A DNA stretch of 64,000 nt from Dietzia cinnamea NBRC 102147 (GTDB lineage: Bacteria > Actinomycetota > Actinomycetes > Mycobacteriales > Mycobacteriaceae), in NCBI RefSeq assembly GCF_001571065.1, contig NZ_BCSW01000001.1, positions 1-64,000 on the forward strand, written 5' to 3'. Below the pieces are notes generated by a model, which did not search any database, was not told the DNA's origin, and worked only from the letters and a program-made list of their open reading frames with translations. Each line of letters opens with the position of its first letter. Position 1 is the first letter of the stretch. Below are positions 59,783 through 64,000 of this stretch, piece by piece. The position numbers and the translations under genes were made by a program.

Positions 59783-61170
59783 GTATCTCCCCGGTCGACG
59801 ACGACACCCTGGCCCGACTGCTCACCGACTGGCTACCCGAGCAGCGGTGGTTCGCCGGCAAGGGGCTGGAACTCACCGGAGTGCGGATCACCCGGCGCGA
59901 GGTGTTCCTGGACGATCCGGAGGTGCTGGTCGAGCACCTGCTGGTGGATCTCGAGGTGGACGGTCGGCCCCAGCGCTACCAGGTGCCGATCGCGACCGCG
60001 GCCGAGTTGCCGGGTGACCGACGGGCGTTCCCGTTGACCCCGGAGGGCGCCTCCCCCGTGATCTACGACGGACTGCGCGACCCCCGCGGCACCGAGTCCC
60101 TGCTCCGCCACCTGGCCGGGCAGGACGAGGTCGGCGGGCTGCGGTTCCGACTGGTCCCCGGCGCCACGCTGCCCGAGCCCACGTGGGGGCGGCTGCTGGA
60201 GGGTGAGCAGTCCAACTCGTCGCTGGTGTACGGCGACGACCTCATGGTCAAGGTGTTCCGGCTGGTCCAGCCGGGCGTGAACCCCGACGTGGAGCTGCAC
60301 GCCGCGCTGGCCGACCGGGAGTGCCCGGCGGTGGCGGCGCTGCGGGGATGGGTGGAACTGAGCGGCGACGGGGACGACGGCGAGGGGGGCGACACCGGAA
60401 ACGGGCCCACGACCCTGGCGATGGCCCAGGAGTTCATGGCGGGCGCGGCCGACGGGTGGGCGATGGCCACGGCGAGCGTCCGAGACCTGTTCGCCGAGGC
60501 CGATCTGCTGGCCGAGGAGGTGGGCACCGACTTCGCCGACGAGGCCGGCCGGCTCGGGGCGGCCGTGGCGCAGGTGCACGAGGACCTGGCGGCCGCGACC
60601 GGAGTGGCGACGCGCGACGGTACGGACCTCGTGGCGTCGATGCGGGCGCGGCTGGACGCGGCGGTGGCCGAGGTACCGGCGCTGGCGGAGTTCGCGGACG
60701 CCGCGCGGGCGGTGTTCGACGAGGTCGCCGGCTCCGGCCCGGTACGCGTGCACCGCATCCACGGCGACCTGCACCTCGGCCAGACCCTCCGGGCACCGGA
60801 CCGCTGGATCGTCATCGACTTCGAGGGGGAGCCGGCCGCACCCCTCGCCGAGCGCCGGGTGCCGGACTCGCCTGCCCGCGACGTGGCGGGCATCCTGCGC
60901 AGTCTCGACTACGCGGCCCAGCACACGCTCGTCGGCGTGGAGGACCGGCAGCTGCGCTTCCGGGCCCGCGAGTGGCGTGACCGCAACGTCGACGCCTTCT
61001 GCTCGGGGTACGCCGAGGTCAGCGACGCCGATCCTCGCGACTCCGGAGCGCTGCTGCGGGCGTACACACTGGACAAGGCCCTGTACGAGGTGGTCTACGA
61101 GTCACGTAATCGACCCGGGTGGGTCCCGGTGCCGATGGGTGCGGTCGAGCGGATCCTCGCCGCCGGCTGA
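59779..61170 (+). CDS. mak: Maltokinase Mak (Pep2)
   Basis: 463 residues. The cap domain is N-terminal ([12 protein letters not shown] is the family signature). The kinase-like C-terminal lobe has [12 protein letters not shown] (catalytic loop) and [15 protein letters not shown] (metal-binding DFE). It phosphorylates maltose to maltose-1-phosphate for GlgE. Residues about 200-213 are an acidic Gly-rich insertion ([12 protein letters not shown]). Coupled to treS by a 4-nt overlap; the treS-mak order is widespread in actinobacteria. Confidence 0.92.
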
Positions 61171-61215
61171 CCGGCTACGCACCCCGCGAAGCACGCTCCA
61201 TGCGACGCACCGCGG

Positions 61216-61274
61216 CCCGGCCGCTGGTACGGGCCCGGCCGGGGTGGTCACTGCTCGTGCGTCACTGCTCGTGC
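61216..61274. repeat. Hairpin and 14-nt tandem duplication behind mak and fadD19
   Basis: CCCGGCC (61216-61222) and GGCCGGG (61237-61243) can pair. Then GTCACTGCTCGTGC occurs twice in a row (61247-61260, 61261-61274), running up to the fadD19 stop at 61276. The hairpin may terminate convergent transcription; the duplication has no evident role. Confidence 0.5.
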
Positions 61275-61275
61275 G

Positions 61276-62928
61276 TCACTTGGTGGAGATCTGCTCCTTG
61301 GCCCACTTGTAGTCGGCTTTGCCCGCGGGCGAGCGGCGGATCTCGGGCACGACGACGATCACCTTGGGCACTTTGTAGTTGGCCAGGGACTCACGCAGGA
61401 ATGCGGAGAGCTCCTCCGGCTCGGCCGACGTGCCCTCGCGGAAGGACACGACTGCGGCGACCTTCTGTCCGAAGCGCGGGTCGGGGGCGCCGGCGACCAG
61501 CGCGTCGTGCACGGCCGGGTGGGCCTTGAGCGCCTGCTCGACCTCCTCGGGGAAGACCTTCTCCCCGCCCGTGTTGATGCAGCCCGAGCCGCGGCCCAGG
61601 AACACGATGGAGCCGTCCTCGCGGATCCGGCCCATGTCGCCGAGCACCGCGACCCGCTGACCGTCGACCACGGGGAAGGTTTTGGCGGTCTTCTCCGGGT
61701 CGTTCCAGTAGCCGAGCGGGACGTGACCGCGGCGCACGATGTAGCCCACCACGTCTGATCCGGGGGCGACCGGCTGGTTGGACTCGTCGATCAGCCCGAG
61801 GCGCGGGGTCGGCGCCAGGACCATCTCGCCGTCCTCGTTGAGGTTCAGCTCGCCGTCGTTGCCGGTCTCGGAGGCGCCGAAGTTGTCGCGGATTATGACG
61901 TTCGGGAACTCTTCGTGCAGGCGGTCACGCGAGGACTTGGACCAGATGCCGCCGCCGGAGGCGACCATGAACATCGAGCTGAAGTCCTTGGTTTTCTTGG
62001 CCTCGAGCAGGGCGTCGGTGATCGGCACGGCCATGCCGTCGCCGACGAACATCAACAGGCCGGCCTTGTGCTCGGCGGTCGCGTCCACGATGACCTCCGC
62101 GTCGAAGTCGCGGAACAGGATCAGGTGGCCACCCATGTTGACGAAGGTCAGCAGCGTGAACAGTCCGGCGCCGTGCATGAGCGGGGCTGAGATGACGACG
62201 CGGAATCCGCCGTCGGGCGAGACGTTGTCCGCGACCTCCTGCGGGCTGTGCCGCTTGTCTCCGTAGGGGTTACCGCCGGACAGGCAGGCGTAGTAGTAGT
62301 CCGACATCGTCCACTGGACGCCCTTGGGGAACCCGGTGGTGCCGCCGGTGTAGACGATCCAGTGGTCGTCACCGCGGGCCGGCTCGAACCCGCGCTCCGC
62401 CGATTGCTGGGGCAGCTCGGCGTCGACGTCGACCAGGGTGAGGCCGGCGGCAGCACACGCGTCCGCGAGGACCTGAGGCGTCCCGCCGACGGCGAGGATC
62501 GTGCGCGTGCTGGTCAGTTGCGGCACCGCGGCGGCCATCGTCTCGGCGAACTCGGCGTCGACCATCACGGCGACCGACTGCGAGTCGTTGAACAGGTAGA
62601 CGAGCTCGGCCGGGGTGTAGCGGTAGTTGACGTTGATCCCGGCCACGCGGATCTTCATGGACGCCACGATGGCGGCCATGTGCTCGGCGCTGTTCTTCAT
62701 GTACAGCGCGACGTGGCTGAGCGGCTCCGCACCGTGGGCCTTCAGGAGGTGACCCATTCGGTTGGCGAGCTCATCGATCTGCCGGTACGTGTAGTCGACA
62801 CCGTCCATGGTGAGCAGCGGGTTGTCCGGGATCCTGTCGGCCACGGCCTCGAACACGGCGGCTTCGTTCATGTCCGGGTTGGTTCCGGCGAGGGGATCGG
62901 TGGACTGATCGGCAACTGCGTCGGTCAT
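61276..62928 (-). CDS. fadD19: Steroid side-chain acyl-CoA synthetase, FadD19-like
   Basis: 550-residue acyl-CoA ligase: IVYTGGTTGFPKGVQW phosphate loop (Gly in place of the usual Ser), DNFGASETGNDG, RVAVLGDMGRIREDGSIVFLGR, NTGGEKVFPEEVEQ and the C-terminal SPAGKADYKWA lysine motif. Length and the YTGGTTG variant fit FadD19 (548 residues in M. tuberculosis), which activates C24/C26 sterol side-chain acids; a related FadD cannot be excluded. AAGGAC lies upstream of the ATG. A degenerate KstR-like site is at 62980-62993. Confidence 0.8.
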   Translation of the reverse strand: MTDAVADQSTDPLAGTNPDMNEAAVFEAVADRIPDNPLLTMDGVDYTYRQIDELANRMGHLLKAHGAEPLSHVALYMKNSAEHMAAIVASMKIRVAGINVNYRYTPAELVYLFNDSQSVAVMVDAEFAETMAAAVPQLTSTRTILAVGGTPQVLADACAAAGLTLVDVDAELPQQSAERGFEPARGDDHWIVYTGGTTGFPKGVQWTMSDYYYACLSGGNPYGDKRHSPQEVADNVSPDGGFRVVISAPLMHGAGLFTLLTFVNMGGHLILFRDFDAEVIVDATAEHKAGLLMFVGDGMAVPITDALLEAKKTKDFSSMFMVASGGGIWSKSSRDRLHEEFPNVIIRDNFGASETGNDGELNLNEDGEMVLAPTPRLGLIDESNQPVAPGSDVVGYIVRRGHVPLGYWNDPEKTAKTFPVVDGQRVAVLGDMGRIREDGSIVFLGRGSGCINTGGEKVFPEEVEQALKAHPAVHDALVAGAPDPRFGQKVAAVVSFREGTSAEPEELSAFLRESLANYKVPKVIVVVPEIRRSPAGKADYKWAKEQISTK

Positions 62929-62979
62929 CGGGGCAGGTCCTTAAGAGCGGGGGCTGTGTGTCTTCTCTCACATTGTGGC

Positions 62980-62993
62980 CTGAACTTGTTCTC
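62980..62993. promoter_or_regulatory. Degenerate KstR-like site upstream of fadD19
   Basis: CTGAACTTGTTCTC keeps the core AAC-nn-GTT and is palindromic (GAAC-TT-GTTC), but both outer bases of TnnAACnnGTTnnA are lost. It lies 51 nt before fadD19. Weak evidence. Confidence 0.35.
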
Positions 62994-63114
62994 ATGTCCA
63001 GACCCGGTACTGAGCAGCGACAATCGGGCATTACTGCAACAGGTTCCACCTCGCGACGAACCTCCGGGCATGGTTACGGGTGACCACCGTCAGTCGAGCG
63101 TCTACATTGCGCAC

Positions 63115-64000
63115 ATGAGCGGATCACGGCCCCGACATCCCGGCCCGCCGTACGACGGCGGCCTCCGACTGCCACGCTCGACCGGGTCCGGCGACGTCCC
63201 CCAGGACGGCCGCCGTTCGTCCGACCGCGAGGCCGACCGGCCGTCCCGACGCGGGCCCGTCCTCCAGGGGCCCGCCGAACAGGGGACGCTCCGCTCGCGG
63301 GGCCTCGCCGAGGCCCTGCGCCTGATCGTGCGCCCCGCCCTGGACCGGATGCCCGCGACCGACGCCTCGCTCGGGCGGCTGCGGGCCCTCACCTCGGGAG
63401 CGGGCCGCGCCGCCGCGCTGGAGAGCACCAACGACTGGTCGTGGGACGGGCCGGTGCCCGGCCTGTGGGTGGGCCGCAAGCGGTTCTTCGACTCCGACAA
63501 GGTGATCTACCACGTCCACGGTGGCGGCTTCGCGTTCGGATCCCCGTGGTCACACAAGGCGCTCGCGTCCCGGATCGCCAGCGAGACCGGCGTCCCGGTC
63601 TTCCTACCGGATTACCGGCTCGCGCCCGAACATCCGCACCCGGCGGCCACCGAGGACACCATCGCCGGCTGGGAGTGGCTGATCGAGATGGGGTTCCCGG
63701 CCGCGAACATCGTGGTCGCCGGCGACTCGGCCGGAGGCAACCTCGCCCTGCAGCTGGTGGCCCACCTCGAGAGGACGCGGGCGCCGATGCCTGCAGGCGT
63801 CGTGCTGCTCTCCCCCTGGGTCGACCTGGACTTCACGGACATGACCGAGCGGGACCGGGCGCGCAAGGACCCGTTCCTCGCCCTGGGGCTCGCCGAACTG
63901 TGCCGACGGCAGTACGCGCCCGGGGTGGACCCGGACGATCCGGCCATCTCCCCGATCAACTACGAGCCGTCCCCGGACTGGCCGCCGTTCCTCATCCAGG
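63115..64000 (+). CDS. HSL-family alpha/beta-hydrolase (carboxylesterase), 3' end outside the window
   Basis: At least 295 residues, frame open at the end. HVHGGGFAFGSP is the HGGG oxyanion motif, followed by PVFLPDYRLAPEHPHPAA and GDSAGGNLALQ with the nucleophile Ser, the hormone-sensitive-lipase signature. The N-terminal 100 residues are Arg/Pro-rich and of low complexity. It hydrolyses an ester, substrate unknown. TACATT (63103-63108) lies 6 nt before the ATG (leaderless). It is not the meta-cleavage hydrolase HsaD, which belongs to a different subfamily without HGGG. Confidence 0.8.
   Translation, partial: MSGSRPRHPGPPYDGGLRLPRSTGSGDVPQDGRRSSDREADRPSRRGPVLQGPAEQGTLRSRGLAEALRLIVRPALDRMPATDASLGRLRALTSGAGRAAALESTNDWSWDGPVPGLWVGRKRFFDSDKVIYHVHGGGFAFGSPWSHKALASRIASETGVPVFLPDYRLAPEHPHPAATEDTIAGWEWLIEMGFPAANIVVAGDSAGGNLALQLVAHLERTRAPMPAGVVLLSPWVDLDFTDMTERDRARKDPFLALGLAELCRRQYAPGVDPDDPAISPINYEPSPDWPPFLIQ

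Noticed and set aside
63115-64000. Esterase as the missing HsaD
   Set aside because: HGGG and GDSAGGN place it in the hormone-sensitive-lipase family. HsaD belongs to the meta-cleavage hydrolase family with a different nucleophile elbow.

Overview
The window is high-GC actinobacterial DNA and consists almost entirely of a steroid (cholesterol-type) catabolic gene cluster. The gene families (KshA/KshB, KstD, HsaA/B/C/E/F/G, CYP125, FadA5, Ltp3/Ltp4, IpdA/B/C/F, FadE30-33, FadD3, FadD19, KstR2) and two operator classes (TnnAACnnGTTnnA, KstR type; AnCAAGnnCTTGnT, KstR2 type) point to a mycolic-acid actinomycete of the Mycobacteriales. A Dietzia-like organism fits best, but I infer this from general character and not from a marker gene.

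Layout. 1-2753: a processive glycosyltransferase and a sensor kinase, each with one frameshift. 2760-9425: aldehyde dehydrogenase and acyl-CoA ligase genes with KstR-type boxes, a secreted protein, two tandem DUF1707 membrane proteins (the second frameshifted) and a toxin-antitoxin pair. 9548-19300: counterparts of M. tuberculosis Rv3520c-Rv3523 (LLM oxidoreductase, DUF35 protein, Ltp4, Ltp3) plus a ketosteroid-isomerase-like protein and a second LLM enzyme, then CYP125, FadA5, a GNAT-like protein and a Ddn-like reductase. 19407-20321: a Gly/Ser-repeat protein. 20575-38844: the C/D-ring (HIP) pathway under KstR2 boxes: two SDRs, EchA20, IpdA, IpdB, IpdC, FadA6, KstR2, IpdF, FadE30, a mycofactocin-type SDR, FadD3, an SDR remnant, an enoyl-CoA hydratase, FadE31, FadE32 and FadE33, with two paralogous secreted proteins in the middle. 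38868-44853: a CysQ-like phosphatase facing the operon hsaA-hsaC-hsaB-DUF1214-sulfotransferase. 45044-48286: kshA, a Cys-rich protein, kshB and a flavodoxin-like protein. 48343-56230: hsaF/hsaG, separated from hsaE/kstD/MaoC hydratase by a DUF222-HNH gene and an IclR regulator. 56248-64000: a third LLM enzyme, two small proteins, trehalose synthase, maltokinase, FadD19 and an esterase that runs off the end.

How it works together. Side-chain functions (CYP125, FadA5, FadD19, Ltp3/4) and A/B-ring functions (KstD, KshAB, HsaABC, then HsaEGF for the C5 fragment) carry KstR-type boxes. C/D-ring functions carry KstR2-type boxes, and KstR2 is encoded among them. hsaD, the igr genes (chsE1/E2, chsH1/H2, ltp2) and mce4 are not in the window, so the pathway must be completed elsewhere. 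Many genes show a TAnnnT -10 hexamer 6-8 nt before the start codon, the signature of leaderless transcripts, and several steroid operators overlap that hexamer.

No gap between genes exceeds 300 bases. I see no tRNA, rRNA, CRISPR array, transposase or prophage.
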